A stretch of DNA of 64,000 nucleotides from Myxococcus hansupus (GCF_000280925.3 NZ_CP012109.1:5228501-5292500), one strand, 5' to 3'. Shown: positions 1-9,897, counted from the first letter of the stretch. Program-made: numbers and translations. Notes: generated from the letters alone by a model not told the origin.

Positions 1-1
1 C

Positions 2-1891
2 CACTACGTCGTCTTCGAACGGCTGGGCCGCGGCTGGGTGGAGGTGGTGGACCCGGACCAGGGCCGGCGCCGCGTCTCCCTGGAGCAGTTCAGCCAGTGC
101 TTCACCGGCGTGGCGCTGCTGCTGGAGCCGTCCGAGGACTTCCAGCCAGGGCGCTCGCGGCGCGGGGCCTACCGCTACCTGGTGCCGCTGATGAAGCAGC
201 AGGCCGGGACGCTGGCCAAGGTGCTCGCGCTGTCCGGCGTGCTCCAGGTGCTCACGCTGGCGGTGCCCCTGCTCACGGGCATGGTGGTGGACCGCGTGGT
301 GCCACGGCAGGACTACTCGTTCATGGGCGTGTTGTCGGTGGCGCTGGCCGGCGTGGTGCTCTTCGAGCTGCTCACCTCGGGGGTGCGCGGCCAGCTCCTG
401 GCGGAGCTGCGCACGCGCCTGGACGCGCGGATGACGCAGGGACTGCTGGACCACCTGGTGAGCCTGGCCTACCCCTTCTTCCAGCTCCGGCCCGCGGGCG
501 ACCTGGTGACGCGGCTGGGCTCGCAGCAGACCATCCGCGACCTGCTGTCCACGGGCCTCTTGTCCAGCGCGCTCGACGGGGTGTTGGTGCTCGTCTACCT
601 CGGCTTGCTCCTGGTGGCGGACGCGTCGCTGGGGCTCCTGGTGCTGGGCCTGGGCCTGTTGCAGGTGCTGGTGTTCGCGGTGCCCCGGGCCCGGCAGCGC
701 AGCCAACTGTCGCGCAGCCTGGACATGGCGGTGCGCAGCCAGAGCTACCTGATGGCCATGCTGTCCGGCATGCAGACGCTGAAGGCGTTCGGCGTGGAGT
801 CCCGCATGGTGGGCAGCTACTCCAACCTCTATGTGGACCTGCTCAACGTCGAGCTGGAGCGAGGCCGGCTCACCGCATGGGTGGACGCGCTGACCGGCAC
901 GCTGCGCCGCGTGTCCCCGTTGGTGCTGCTGTGCGTGGGCGCGTGGCGCGTGCTGGACGGCGCGATGACGCTGGGACAGATGCTGAGCATCAACGCCCTG
1001 GCCATCGCGCTGCTCGTCCCCCTGTCCAACCTGCTGGGCACCGGCGGGCAGCTCCCGTTCCTGAGCACCTACCTGGAGCGCATCAACGACGTCCTGGACA
1101 CGCCGCCCGAGCGCGACCCCACCCACCAGGGCCACGCCCCCACGCTGCGCGGCGCCGTCACGTTGGAGGACGTCCACTTCCGCTACAACCCGAACTCCGC
1201 CTGGGTGGTGCAAGGCGTGTCGGTGAGCGTGGAGCCCGGGCAGATGGTGGCGCTCGTGGGCCGCTCCGGCGCGGGCAAGAGCACCCTGGCCCACCTGCTC
1301 CTGGGCCTCTACCTGCCCACCGCCGGGCGCGTCCGCTACGACGGCGCGGAGCTGGGGGCGCTGGACTTGCGCGCGGTGCGCGGCCAACTGGGCGTGGTGT
1401 TGCAGGACGCCTCGTTCTTCAACGCGTCGCTGCGGGAGAACATCACGCTGAGCGACCCGGACCTGGACATGGCACGCGTGGTGGAAGCCGCGAGGTTGGC
1501 GAACATCCACGACGACATCATGGCCATGCCCATGCAGTACGACACGCCGCTGACGGACCGGGGCCTGTCGCTCTCCGGCGGCCAGCGGCAGCGGTTGGCC
1601 CTGGCGCGCGCCCTGGTGCGAAGGCCCGCCATCCTCCTGCTGGACGAAGCCACCAGCGCGCTGGACGCCACCACGGAGGAGCGCGTGCAGCAGGCGCTGG
1701 CCTCGCTGAAGTGCACGCGGGTCGTCATCGCCCACCGGCTGAGCACCGTGCGCAACGCGGACACCATCCTCGTCATGGACGCGGGCCGCGTGGTGGAGGT
1801 GGGCCGGCACCAGGAGCTGCTGGAGCGACAAGGCACCTACGCGTCCCTGGTGAACGCGCAGCGCGAGGAACGCACCAAGGCCACCGGCTGA
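2..1891 (+). CDS. C39-peptidase ABC exporter (bacteriocin/peptide type), 5' truncated
   Basis: The inner-membrane ATPase/permease would cleave a leader peptide and export the peptide. The frame is open from base 2, so the N-terminus lies outside the window. The first visible residues, HYVVFERLGRGWVEVVDP, carry the expected C39 catalytic His and Asp; the catalytic Cys would be upstream and cannot be seen. A six-helix membrane domain follows. The C-terminal ABC domain has Walker A GRSGAGKST, signature LSGGQRQR, Walker B ILLLDEATSALD and H-loop IAHRLST. An internal GTG at 38 would drop the catalytic His and is not a credible start. No precursor peptide is visible downstream. Family assignment is firm; the substrate is unknown. 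Confidence 0.9.
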   Translation, partial: HYVVFERLGRGWVEVVDPDQGRRRVSLEQFSQCFTGVALLLEPSEDFQPGRSRRGAYRYLVPLMKQQAGTLAKVLALSGVLQVLTLAVPLLTGMVVDRVVPRQDYSFMGVLSVALAGVVLFELLTSGVRGQLLAELRTRLDARMTQGLLDHLVSLAYPFFQLRPAGDLVTRLGSQQTIRDLLSTGLLSSALDGVLVLVYLGLLLVADASLGLLVLGLGLLQVLVFAVPRARQRSQLSRSLDMAVRSQSYLMAMLSGMQTLKAFGVESRMVGSYSNLYVDLLNVELERGRLTAWVDALTGTLRRVSPLVLLCVGAWRVLDGAMTLGQMLSINALAIALLVPLSNLLGTGGQLPFLSTYLERINDVLDTPPERDPTHQGHAPTLRGAVTLEDVHFRYNPNSAWVVQGVSVSVEPGQMVALVGRSGAGKSTLAHLLLGLYLPTAGRVRYDGAELGALDLRAVRGQLGVVLQDASFFNASLRENITLSDPDLDMARVVEAARLANIHDDIMAMPMQYDTPLTDRGLSLSGGQRQRLALARALVRRPAILLLDEATSALDATTEERVQQALASLKCTRVVIAHRLSTVRNADTILVMDAGRVVEVGRHQELLERQGTYASLVNAQREERTKATG

Positions 1892-1978
1892 GCCTCGGGC
1901 AACACGTCCACCGAATCCTGGATATCCTGTTTCCCGCGCCCGGACCGCCGTAACCCCTCCGGCGCCCATGAGGCCTGC

Positions 1979-3424
1979 ATGAACCTGGATGACTACAGCC
2001 GCTTTGACGCAGTGGGATTGGCGGAGCTGGTACGGCGCAAGGAAGTCTCTCCCGAGGAGCTGCTCCGGGTGGCGGTGGACGCCATCCAGCGCGTCAACCC
2101 GGCGCTCAACGCCGTCATCGACACGCGCGACGCGCAGGCACGCGAAGCCCTGAAGCAGGGCATCCCGGACGGCCCCTTTCGGGGCGTGCCGTTCCTCATC
2201 AAGGACATCGGCGTGCATGCCGAAGGCGTCCCCACGGACTTCGGGAGCCGGCTGGCGCAAGGGACGGTGTTCCCCTACGACAGCGCGTTGATGGCGCGCT
2301 ACCGGCGCGCGGGCCTCGTCTTGCTGGGCCGGACGAACGCGCCCGAGTTCGGCAACAACGCCTCCACGGAGCCGCTCCTCCATGGCCCCACGCGCAACCC
2401 CTGGAACGTGGAGCGCAGCCCGGGAGGCTCCAGCGGAGGCTCGGCGGCGGCGGTGGCGGCGGGCATCGTCCCGATGGCCCACGGCAACGACGGCGGCGGT
2501 TCTCTGCGCATCCCCGCGTCCCTCTGCGGCGTCTTCGCGCTGAAGCCCACGCGGGGCCGCAACTCCCTGGGACCGAACGCGGGCGAATTCATCTTCGGCA
2601 TGGGCGCCGAGCACGTGCTGTCGCGCACCGTCCGCGACAGCGCGGCGGCCCTGGACGCCACCCAGGGGCCCGAGGCGGGGGACCCCTACTACGCGCCGCC
2701 CCCGCTGCGCCCGTACCTGGAAGAAGTGAGCCACGCTCCACGTCGGCTGCGCATCGCGCTGGTGACCGCGTCGCCCATGGGCGGGCCCGTCAGCCCGGAG
2801 TGTACCGAGGCCGCACGGCAGGCGGCGCGCCTGTCCGAGGAGCTGGGCCACGACATCACCGAGGCCACGCTTCCCCATGACGGACACCTGCTGCACGAGG
2901 CCGTCACCACCGTCTGGTCAGCGACCATGGCGTCGCTCGTGGCGACGATTACGCACCACTCCGGGAAGGAGGCGGGGCCAGCGTCGCTCGAAGCCAGCAC
3001 GTGGGCAGCGCTGCACCACGGACAGACGCTGTCGGCCACGGAGCTGCAACGGGCGCTGGGCATCTTCAACTTCGTGTCGAGGCAGGTGGGGCGTTTCTTC
3101 GAGCAGTATGACGTGGTGCTGTCACCCACGGTGGCCGCGCCGCCCTTCCCGCTGGGACTGCTGGACGCCAACGCGCCCCGGTCCGCCCGCGAGTGGTATG
3201 ACCACGTCTTCGGTCACTGCCCCTTCACCGCGTTGTTCAACGTCACCGGGCAACCCGCCATGTCGGTGCCGCTGCACTGGAGCGCGGAGGGACTGCCCAT
3301 CGGCGTCCAGTTCGCCGGCCGCTATGCCGACGAGGCCACCTTGTTCCAGCTCGCGGGGCAGCTCGAGAAGGCGCGGCCCTGGGCCCAGCGGCGGCCACCG
3401 GTGCACGTCACCCGGCCCGTGTAG
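1979..3424 (+). CDS. Amidase-signature family hydrolase
   Basis: This 481-aa enzyme of the amidase-signature family hydrolyses amide bonds through a Ser-cisSer-Lys triad. All three residues can be placed: K75 in FLIKDIG, cis-Ser S151 in PGGSSGGS, and nucleophile S175 in [11 protein letters not shown]. The 24-residue spacing between the two serines is the usual one. Length is normal for the family. Substrate cannot be deduced; GatA is unlikely because no gatB/gatC genes are adjacent. The ATG follows a TGAGG-like ribosome site. The gene converges on the lipoprotein gene at 3484, with a strong hairpin between them. Confidence 0.9.
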   Translation: MNLDDYSRFDAVGLAELVRRKEVSPEELLRVAVDAIQRVNPALNAVIDTRDAQAREALKQGIPDGPFRGVPFLIKDIGVHAEGVPTDFGSRLAQGTVFPYDSALMARYRRAGLVLLGRTNAPEFGNNASTEPLLHGPTRNPWNVERSPGGSSGGSAAAVAAGIVPMAHGNDGGGSLRIPASLCGVFALKPTRGRNSLGPNAGEFIFGMGAEHVLSRTVRDSAAALDATQGPEAGDPYYAPPPLRPYLEEVSHAPRRLRIALVTASPMGGPVSPECTEAARQAARLSEELGHDITEATLPHDGHLLHEAVTTVWSATMASLVATITHHSGKEAGPASLEASTWAALHHGQTLSATELQRALGIFNFVSRQVGRFFEQYDVVLSPTVAAPPFPLGLLDANAPRSAREWYDHVFGHCPFTALFNVTGQPAMSVPLHWSAEGLPIGVQFAGRYADEATLFQLAGQLEKARPWAQRRPPVHVTRPV

Positions 3425-3438
3425 CCGCCTTGAAACGA

Positions 3439-3471
3439 ACGGTGGGCCTTCGACGCGCGAAGGCCCACCGT
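3439..3471. terminator. Bidirectional hairpin terminator between convergent genes
   Basis: A perfect 14-bp inverted repeat (ACGGTGGGCCTTCG and its complement, 5-nt loop) sits 14 bp after the amidase stop and 12 bp beyond the stop of the convergent lipoprotein gene. There is no long T tract, so it may act with Rho or as an RNA 3'-end stabiliser. Confidence 0.7.
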
Positions 3472-3483
3472 GAAGACACCCGC

Positions 3484-4707
3484 TCAGTCGTAGCGGCTGT
3501 TGAGCTTCACCTTCCAGGAGCGGAGCGTGCCGCTGCCCTGGCCCGTGGGGTTGGCGATGTGCAGCTTCCACAGGCCGTTGATGACGCCGTCACGCGGGAT
3601 GCCCCGGTTCACGACGATGCGCGAGGGCGGCGTGCCCTCGTTCGGGCCGTCCCACAGCAGCGCCGTCTCACCACCCGGGTCCTCCAGCGTCAGCACCAGC
3701 CGGTGCGGCAGGGTGTGGACGATGTCCAGCTCCACGTTGATGTCCATGGGCACCGTGGCCAGGCCCACCACCGCGGTGGTGGACGTCCGCAGCGGCGTGT
3801 TGGCCTGGAGGCGCAGGTCGGCGTACTCGGTGAACGTCGCACCCTTCCACGCGGGCGAGCAGAAGCCCTCCACCCAGCCCGAATCCAGGCCAATGCAGAT
3901 GAGCTTCGAGGACGGGCACGCGACGAAGCGAGAGCACACGTTGCCGTCGCCCGGGATGAACGCGGTGTCGATGCAGCGGCCATAGGGGCTGGAGCCGTCG
4001 CTCGGCCGGCCTTCGCAGTGGAGCCCCGTCTGACACGTGCCCGGGCCCGTGCACGGGTCACCTTCGGCCGCGAGCTGCGTGTAGGCCTTGAGCGCGCCGA
4101 GCGCGGCCGCGTTCATGTTCGCCAGCCGGGCAAGCTGCACGATGTGGAGGATGGGGCGCGCCGCGACGATGCTCGCCACCGAGGCCGCGGGAACACCCGC
4201 GACCGTCTCCAGCGTCGCCGCGCTCTGCGTGTTCGCCGCCTGGATGGCGCGGCGGGCCTCGGCGAAGTTGAACGACACGCCGTGGAAGGTCCCCACGTGG
4301 CCGTCCACCGGCATCTCCACGCGGCCCGTGCCCTTCGCGTACAGCTCCAGGGCGGACAGCGCCGCGGGACCCACGTGCGTCACCGCGGCCACCTGCTCGA
4401 TGCTGTAGAAGCGCCGGTCGTCCCACGTGCGGAGGACGCCGTCCGGACCCGCGCGGTAGTTGATCAGCGCCTGCGCCGCCTGGGCGTTCAGCGGCACTTC
4501 GTCGTCCAGCAATTGGAGGGAGATGTAGTAGTCGTTGAGGACCGCCAGCACGCCCTCCGCGGCGGGCGTGCCCGTGGCCAGTGCCTGGGCCTGCGTCCCG
4601 AGCACGACGGCCTCGGACGGGGTGTCCGTGGGCGGCGGCGAACCGCAGCCCATCAAAGCCGGGAGTACCGAGGATAGCGTCACAGCCAAGGGAAGTTTGA
4701 AGTTCAT
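3484..4707 (-). CDS. Lipoprotein with helix-hairpin-helix repeats and C-terminal P-domain
   Basis: The ATG at 4707 is chosen because it starts a lipoprotein signal with lipobox LMGC (Cys21) and has an AGGGGG ribosome site. Mature protein about 387 aa. Residues roughly 45-190 contain helix-hairpin-helix-like segments (e.g. FYSIEQVAAVTHVG, LARLANMNAAAL). A Cys-rich segment follows (GTCQTGLHC, FVACPSSKLICIG). The last about 105 residues read as a proprotein-convertase P-domain beta-jelly-roll (LVLTLEDPGGETALLWDG ... GLWKLHIANP ... LRSWKVKL). No protease domain is present. Its N-terminal half resembles the lipoprotein at 20546. Function unknown; likely envelope or surface-bound. Confidence 0.75.
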   Translation of the reverse strand: MNFKLPLAVTLSSVLPALMGCGSPPPTDTPSEAVVLGTQAQALATGTPAAEGVLAVLNDYYISLQLLDDEVPLNAQAAQALINYRAGPDGVLRTWDDRRFYSIEQVAAVTHVGPAALSALELYAKGTGRVEMPVDGHVGTFHGVSFNFAEARRAIQAANTQSAATLETVAGVPAASVASIVAARPILHIVQLARLANMNAAALGALKAYTQLAAEGDPCTGPGTCQTGLHCEGRPSDGSSPYGRCIDTAFIPGDGNVCSRFVACPSSKLICIGLDSGWVEGFCSPAWKGATFTEYADLRLQANTPLRTSTTAVVGLATVPMDINVELDIVHTLPHRLVLTLEDPGGETALLWDGPNEGTPPSRIVVNRGIPRDGVINGLWKLHIANPTGQGSGTLRSWKVKLNSRYD

Positions 4708-4818
4708 GCGCCCCCTGTAGCGCAAGACTTGTCCGTCGCCCAGGGTGTCACTTCGAAGTGACGCGGTGTGATGGAACCCGTGGGGAATACGCCCACCTCC
4801 GTGGCAGTCTTGCGCGCC

Positions 4819-6633
4819 ATGCGAATCCCCCACGCGCTGTCCCTGGGCGCCGCCGCGCTGCTCGCGCTGTCGGCCCAGGCCGCGGCCCCCAGCCGCCCCG
4901 CCCCCTCCTTGCCCACGGGCTACTGGCCCGAGGAGAAGGTGGCGGAGATTCTCGCCAAGACGCAGGAGGTGCGCCTGGCGCCCGACCTGTCGCGGCTCAC
5001 GCCCGACGAGCAGGCGGCGGTGAAGGACCTGCTGGAGGCCGGCGCCCTCTTCCAGGGACTCTATGAGTCGTCACGCCACCATCAGGCGCTCCCCGCCCAC
5101 GCGAAGCTGGTGGCGTTGGACAAGAAGCTGGGAGGCCCGAAGCGCACGCAGGACCTGCTCGCGCTGTACAAGCTCTACCAGGGTCCCATCGCCAGCACGC
5201 TGACGAACGCGCGCGAGCCCTTCCTGCCGGTGGACGCCCAGGTGGCGGCGCGCAACGTCTACCCGGTGGATGTCACGCGGGCGGAAGTCGACGCCTTCCT
5301 CGCGGCCCACCCCGACGCGCGCGAGAAGCTGCTGAGCGAGAAGACGGTGGTCCGCCGCGCCACGGCGGCGAACCTGCGCCAGGACGTGAAGGTCCTCCAG
5401 GCGCACCCGGTGCTGGACACGCTGCACCCCGGCCTGCGGCAGTCGCTCCAGGCCCAGGCGAAGAAGCCGGACGCCAAGGTCCTCTACGCGGTGCCGTACG
5501 CGGTGGCCTACGGCCCGGAGCTGGTGAAGGCCTATGGGCACATCATGCGCGCGGCGGACCGGCTGGCCCCCAGCGACGCGGAGCTGGCGCGCTACCTGCG
5601 CAACCGCGCGCGCGACTTGCTCAGCAACGACTACGAGAGCGGTGACGCGGCCTGGGTGACGGGGCGCTTCCAGAAGCTCAACGTGCAGCTCGGCGCCTAT
5701 GAGACGTACGACGACGCGCTCTATGGCGTGAAGGCCTTCCACAGCCTGTCGGTGCTGCTGAGCAACGAGCCGGCCACGCAGGAGCTGCGCAAGCGCCTGG
5801 GCGGGCTCCAGGCGGTGGAGGACGCGCTGCCCTACGCCGCGAAGAAGCGCGTGCGCGAGGACATCCCGGTGGGCGTGTACGACGTCATCGCGGACTTCGG
5901 CCAGTCCCGGGGCACCAACACCGCGAGCATCCTCCCCAACGACCCGCTCGCCGCGCGCCGGTATGGCCGCACCATCCTGCTGCGCGAGAACATCATGCGG
6001 AACCCGGAGCTGTTCGCATCCGATGAACGCATCTGGCGCGCCGCGGTGGCGGATGCCCACGCCCAGGAGCTGGTCCCCGAAGGCAACTTCCAGCGGACGC
6101 TCTGGCACGAAGTGGGCCACTACCTGGGGCCGGACCGCGACCAGAAGGGCCGCTCGTTGGACGTGGCGCTCGAGGACTACGCGGGCGCCATGGAGGAGAT
6201 GAAGGCGGACCTGGTGAGCCTCTTCTCGCTCCACGACTTCCACAAGAAGGGCACGCTGGACGCCGCTGGCCTGCGCGCGGTGCAGGCCTCTGGCATCCGC
6301 CGCACGCTCCAGAATGTGCGCCCGCGGGAGGACCAGCCCTACCAGCGCATGCAGTTGGTGCAGTTCAACTGGTTCCTGGAGCACGGCCTCATTCAGGCCG
6401 ACCCGCAGACGGCGCGGCTGAGCATCCACTACGACAAGTACCCGGCAGTGGTGACGAAGCTGCTGGAGCAGGTCCTCGCGCTCCAGCACGGGGGCGACAA
6501 GGCCGCCACCGCCGCCTTCTTCCAGCGGTGGAGCGCCTGGAAGCCCGAGCTGCACGACAAGCTCGCCGCCCGCATCCGCGAGGCCCAGGGCGCCCGCTAC
6601 CGCCTGGTCCGCTACGGCGCGCTGGGCGACTGA
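4819..6633 (+). CDS. Secreted M49-like zinc metallopeptidase
   Basis: A 604-aa exported protein. The start at 4819 gives a clean signal peptide (MRIPHALSLGAAALLALSAQA) that the upstream in-frame ATG would obscure. A zinc motif HEVGH is at 430-434, in the context LWHEVGHYLGP, and a second metal motif EEMKAD is at 459-464. That pair and the LGP after the HEXXH match bacterial relatives of dipeptidyl-peptidase III (family M49), although classical M49 has HEXXGH with one more residue. The expected activity is zinc-dependent peptide hydrolysis in periplasm or outside the cell. The gene looks monocistronic, divergent from the P-domain lipoprotein. Family call is moderately sure; substrate unknown. 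Confidence 0.7.
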   Translation: MRIPHALSLGAAALLALSAQAAAPSRPAPSLPTGYWPEEKVAEILAKTQEVRLAPDLSRLTPDEQAAVKDLLEAGALFQGLYESSRHHQALPAHAKLVALDKKLGGPKRTQDLLALYKLYQGPIASTLTNAREPFLPVDAQVAARNVYPVDVTRAEVDAFLAAHPDAREKLLSEKTVVRRATAANLRQDVKVLQAHPVLDTLHPGLRQSLQAQAKKPDAKVLYAVPYAVAYGPELVKAYGHIMRAADRLAPSDAELARYLRNRARDLLSNDYESGDAAWVTGRFQKLNVQLGAYETYDDALYGVKAFHSLSVLLSNEPATQELRKRLGGLQAVEDALPYAAKKRVREDIPVGVYDVIADFGQSRGTNTASILPNDPLAARRYGRTILLRENIMRNPELFASDERIWRAAVADAHAQELVPEGNFQRTLWHEVGHYLGPDRDQKGRSLDVALEDYAGAMEEMKADLVSLFSLHDFHKKGTLDAAGLRAVQASGIRRTLQNVRPREDQPYQRMQLVQFNWFLEHGLIQADPQTARLSIHYDKYPAVVTKLLEQVLALQHGGDKAATAAFFQRWSAWKPELHDKLAARIREAQGARYRLVRYGALGD

Positions 6634-6786
6634 GCCGCGACAGGTCGGCTCCGGTGTAGCAGACGCGGGAGCCGGACCGAAGCCTTTCGGGACGAAGTGC
6701 CCCTGGGGACCCTGCGTGTCAGGCCCCGAAAAAGCCCGCGTCGGAGGTGCCCCCCATCACCTCCACCCTTGCAGCGAGGCTTCTGG

Positions 6787-7674
6787 ATGCCAGGCTCCCG
6801 ACGTCCGTCTCTTGCGCGCGCCATCCTCTTCGGCCGGAACCCGTCCCAGGACGACCCCTTCGACGTGGAGGCCGACGCGGCCGACGCGTTGGGTGTCGAC
6901 TCCTACCAGGTGGACCTCCAGGCCCTGCTCTCCGGCAACCCCGAGCAGGCCGTCTCCACCCTCCCCCAACGCGGCCGGATTCCGCTCCTCTATCGCGGCT
7001 GGATGCTGACGGAGGAGGAGTACGCCGCGCTGGACGAAGCGGTGTCCGCCCTGGGGCACCGTCTCACCACGACGCCCGAGCAGTACGCCGCGGCGCTCTA
7101 CCTGCCCAACTGGTACCCGCGCGTGTCCCGCTTCACCGCCCGCAGCGTGTGGACGGAGGGCACCGACGCAGCGGAGGCGTGGCACGCCGCCCAGGCGCTC
7201 GGCCCCCAGCCCTGGCTGGTGAAGGACCACGTGAAGTCCGCCAAGGAGCGCTGGGACGAAGCCTGCTTCATCCCCGCGGGCACGACGCAGGCCCGCTTCG
7301 AGCAGATCTGCGCCAACCTCATGGATGAACGCGGAGAGCGCTTCGAGCGCGGCCTCGTCGTCCGCAAGTTCCTCCCCTTCAAGGAGTACGGCCGCACGCC
7401 CGCAGGCCCCGCCCACCTCGAGTTCCGCCTCTTCTTCGCGAACGGGCGGCTGTTGGCCGCCGAGCCGTACCACGAGTTCGACGTCGACGTGCCGGACTTC
7501 ACCGGCTTCGAGCCGCTCGCCCGTCGCATCGACTCGCCCTTCCTCACCCTGGACGTGGCCATGCTCCAGGCAGGCGGCTGGGCCGTGGTCGAGGTGAACG
7601 ACGGCGGCGTCTCCGGCCTGCCACCGGGCCTGGACCCACGCACGCTCTTCGAAGGGCTGATGGACCTTCGCTAG
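6787..7674 (+). CDS. ATP-grasp domain protein, R2K clade
   Basis: A 295-aa protein. The ATG at 6787 has a GAGG ribosome site; more upstream starts read through low-complexity sequence. The centre contains WLVKDHVKSAKERWDEACFIP, and the C-terminus contains a substrate/Mg part ending in AVVEVNDGGVSGLPPGLD. Together these fit the R2K-clade ATP-grasp family (Pfam R2K_3, formerly DUF4343). ATP-grasp enzymes join a carboxylate to an amine or thiol through an acyl-phosphate; R2K members are often linked to peptide tagging in mobile or conflict contexts. No partner gene is evident here, so the substrate is unknown. Confidence 0.75.
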   Translation: MPGSRRPSLARAILFGRNPSQDDPFDVEADAADALGVDSYQVDLQALLSGNPEQAVSTLPQRGRIPLLYRGWMLTEEEYAALDEAVSALGHRLTTTPEQYAAALYLPNWYPRVSRFTARSVWTEGTDAAEAWHAAQALGPQPWLVKDHVKSAKERWDEACFIPAGTTQARFEQICANLMDERGERFERGLVVRKFLPFKEYGRTPAGPAHLEFRLFFANGRLLAAEPYHEFDVDVPDFTGFEPLARRIDSPFLTLDVAMLQAGGWAVVEVNDGGVSGLPPGLDPRTLFEGLMDLR

Positions 7675-7813
7675 CGGCCCGGCGTCCGCCACCTCCGTGG
7701 ACGGCCCCTCCCACCGCGCGGGGGCCAGTCGCGCGGCGAGCGGTGCGCCGCTGCTTTCACCCTCCCCTGGGTGCGCACACTTTCGGACAAGACCCTTTGA
7801 CCGGGAGGAAGCC

Positions 7814-8515
7814 ATGGCGCAGCCAGGCGGGCGACACATGTACCTCGGGGTGGCCGGCACGGCCCTGTTGCTGCTGGGAGGCTGTGCCTCGCAGCAACGC
7901 TCCAGCGCGAAGGTGGACAAGGAATGGGTGGCCAGAGTCCCCTCCGAACAATTGGGCGACGTGAGACAAGCCCAACTCGCCGAGGACCAGGCCCGCGAGC
8001 AAATCCCCCGCGCACGCGTGGCGGCGCAGGACGCCGAGCAGGCGCTGGAGGTCGCCCGCCGCAACGAAGCCGCCGCGAAGTCCCGGCACGAAGCGGACGA
8101 GCTGGCGAAGAAGTCGGCGCAGGAGAAGGGAGACCTCGCCGCCATCGAGCAGGCGCGAGGCGCGGCCTGCGAGTCGCAGCATGCGCTCACCCTCGCCCAG
8201 GCGGAGACAGCCTGGAGGCGCGACGCGGTCGACACGTTGAAGTCCCTGGAGGTCGTGCGTGAACGCGAGCTGGACGTCGCGAGCGCGCAGCTTCGACAAA
8301 CGCAATACGAAGCGGTGAACGCCAACGAAGACGTCCGGGCACAAGACTTGTCCGCCGGTGACTTCTCCAGCGCGGTCGCGGACGCCCGGCGCAAGGCGGC
8401 GGACCAGCAGCGTCAGGCGGATGCCCGCCTCCAGCGCGAGGAGCAGGCGAAAGCCCACTGGGAGCAACTGCGCGACCAGGGCTATGGCGGCAGCGGCTCC
8501 CAGCAGGACAAATGA
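7814..8515 (+). CDS. Coiled-coil lipoprotein
   Basis: A 233-aa lipoprotein starting at the ATG directly behind a GGGAGGAA ribosome site. The signal peptide ends at lipobox LGGC (Cys24). Nearly all the rest is charged, Ala/Glu/Gln/Arg-rich heptad-like sequence predicted to be coiled coil, ending in a Gly/Ser/Gln tail. No catalytic motif is seen. It could be a structural envelope protein; this is inference from composition only. It converges on the gene at 8574. Confidence 0.75.
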   Translation: MAQPGGRHMYLGVAGTALLLLGGCASQQRSSAKVDKEWVARVPSEQLGDVRQAQLAEDQAREQIPRARVAAQDAEQALEVARRNEAAAKSRHEADELAKKSAQEKGDLAAIEQARGAACESQHALTLAQAETAWRRDAVDTLKSLEVVRERELDVASAQLRQTQYEAVNANEDVRAQDLSAGDFSSAVADARRKAADQQRQADARLQREEQAKAHWEQLRDQGYGGSGSQQDK

Positions 8516-8573
8516 ACGACCGGGCGGCGCGGGCCGGAGCACCCTCCTCCAGTCCGCGCCCGTCACCCGAGGC

Positions 8574-9755
8574 TCACTGCAACGTCTGCTCGCCGGGCGC
8601 CTTCCAGGGCGGCAGGTTCTGCGGACACGTGGGCGTCATGTCCAGGCGGCCATAGAGCCCCTGGCTCTCATCCGCGGGTCCGGCCGTGAAGAACAAGGTC
8701 TCCAGGGGCTGGTCCTGCACGCCGTTGCCGAAGCTCAGGCCCCAGAGCCCCTCAATCACGAGTGGCTGCCCATCCGGCCGCGACAGCGCCCCCGCCCAGG
8801 CGCCGGTGTCGGGCGCATAGGCATGGATGGTGCCGTCTCCGAAGTTGCCCACGAGCAGGTGGTTGCTGAACGCGCCGAAGTCCGCCGGGGCCATCGCGAG
8901 CCCCCAGGGCGCATTGAGCGCGCCCTGCGACGCGACCCGCCGGAGGAGCTGTCCGTTCATGTCGAAGGCGTTGATGTAGCCCGCCCCGGCGCCCGGCACG
9001 TCATCCATGCGCTCCGGGTCCTGCATCGCGTACGTCACATACAGTTCGCCGTGGAGATACTGGATGTTGAAGGGCGCGTACCCCGGAGGCAGCGAGGGGT
9101 CCATGAAAGCCCCCGGCATCTGCTGCATGCGCGTGAAGTGGGAATCAAAGACGTCGATGCGCGCGTTGTGGAAGTCCGCCGCGTACAACATGGCCTGTGT
9201 GCCATTGTCCGCCAGCGCGAGCCCCTTGTACACGGCCCCCATCGGCGAGCTGTCCACGGCGAGCAACGCCCGCGCCTCGTCCACCACGGGCGACCAGGCC
9301 GCCAGGACACCCTGCTCCGTGACGAAGATGAACCGCGCCGGTCCGGACGTGCCCGCCACCGCGGAGATGACGAAACCCTCCGTGCCGTTGAAGACGAGGC
9401 CCGTGGGCTTCCCCGGCTCCGCCACCCCCGGAGGCGTGGCGATGGCGACGATGAGCGGCTGCTGGACGCCGTTGCCATCATAAAGCGTCGACGTGCCCGT
9501 GCCGTTGTTCGACACCCACGAGACGCCCGTCGGGTTGAAGGCGAGCCCCCACGCGTTGACGAGGTGCGGGTCGACATGCTCCGCGCCCAGCCCTGGCATG
9601 TTGGCCACGAGGTTGCGCTGCGTGTAGCCACCCGCGACCGAGCAGTCGGCCGGTGGCGCGGGTGGCATCGCCGCGCGAGCGGCCGGCGCCGCGAGGGCCG
9701 CGACCGCCGCGGACAGCACACCTTGTTTCAACGTGAGCCTGCGTGTGTTCATCAT
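8574..9755 (-). CDS. TIGR03118-like exported protein
   Basis: A 393-aa protein starting at one of two tandem ATGs (9755, 9752) behind an AGAGGGGGG ribosome site. A signal sequence (TRRLTLKQGVLSAAVAALAAPAARA) precedes repeated beta-rich segments such as NAWGLAFNPTGVSWVSNNGTG, STLYDGNG, GLALADNG and ALNAPWGLAMAP. This pattern matches the TIGR03118 family of secreted proteins of beta-propeller appearance. No enzyme motif can be assigned. Probably periplasmic or extracellular. Family call moderate, function unknown. Confidence 0.75.
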   Translation of the reverse strand: MMNTRRLTLKQGVLSAAVAALAAPAARAAMPPAPPADCSVAGGYTQRNLVANMPGLGAEHVDPHLVNAWGLAFNPTGVSWVSNNGTGTSTLYDGNGVQQPLIVAIATPPGVAEPGKPTGLVFNGTEGFVISAVAGTSGPARFIFVTEQGVLAAWSPVVDEARALLAVDSSPMGAVYKGLALADNGTQAMLYAADFHNARIDVFDSHFTRMQQMPGAFMDPSLPPGYAPFNIQYLHGELYVTYAMQDPERMDDVPGAGAGYINAFDMNGQLLRRVASQGALNAPWGLAMAPADFGAFSNHLLVGNFGDGTIHAYAPDTGAWAGALSRPDGQPLVIEGLWGLSFGNGVQDQPLETLFFTAGPADESQGLYGRLDMTPTCPQNLPPWKAPGEQTLQ

Positions 9756-9897
9756 GAGTCCCCCCTCTGAGTCCGCGAACCGCCGCGTGCTCAGTGAGTA
9801 ACAAGCTGGGAGGGCGTCTTCGGATGAACAACCCACACTTCTGCCCGGGCGCATTGCGCACCACACGGCAGAACCCGGCCCGGAGGGGCAACGCGCG

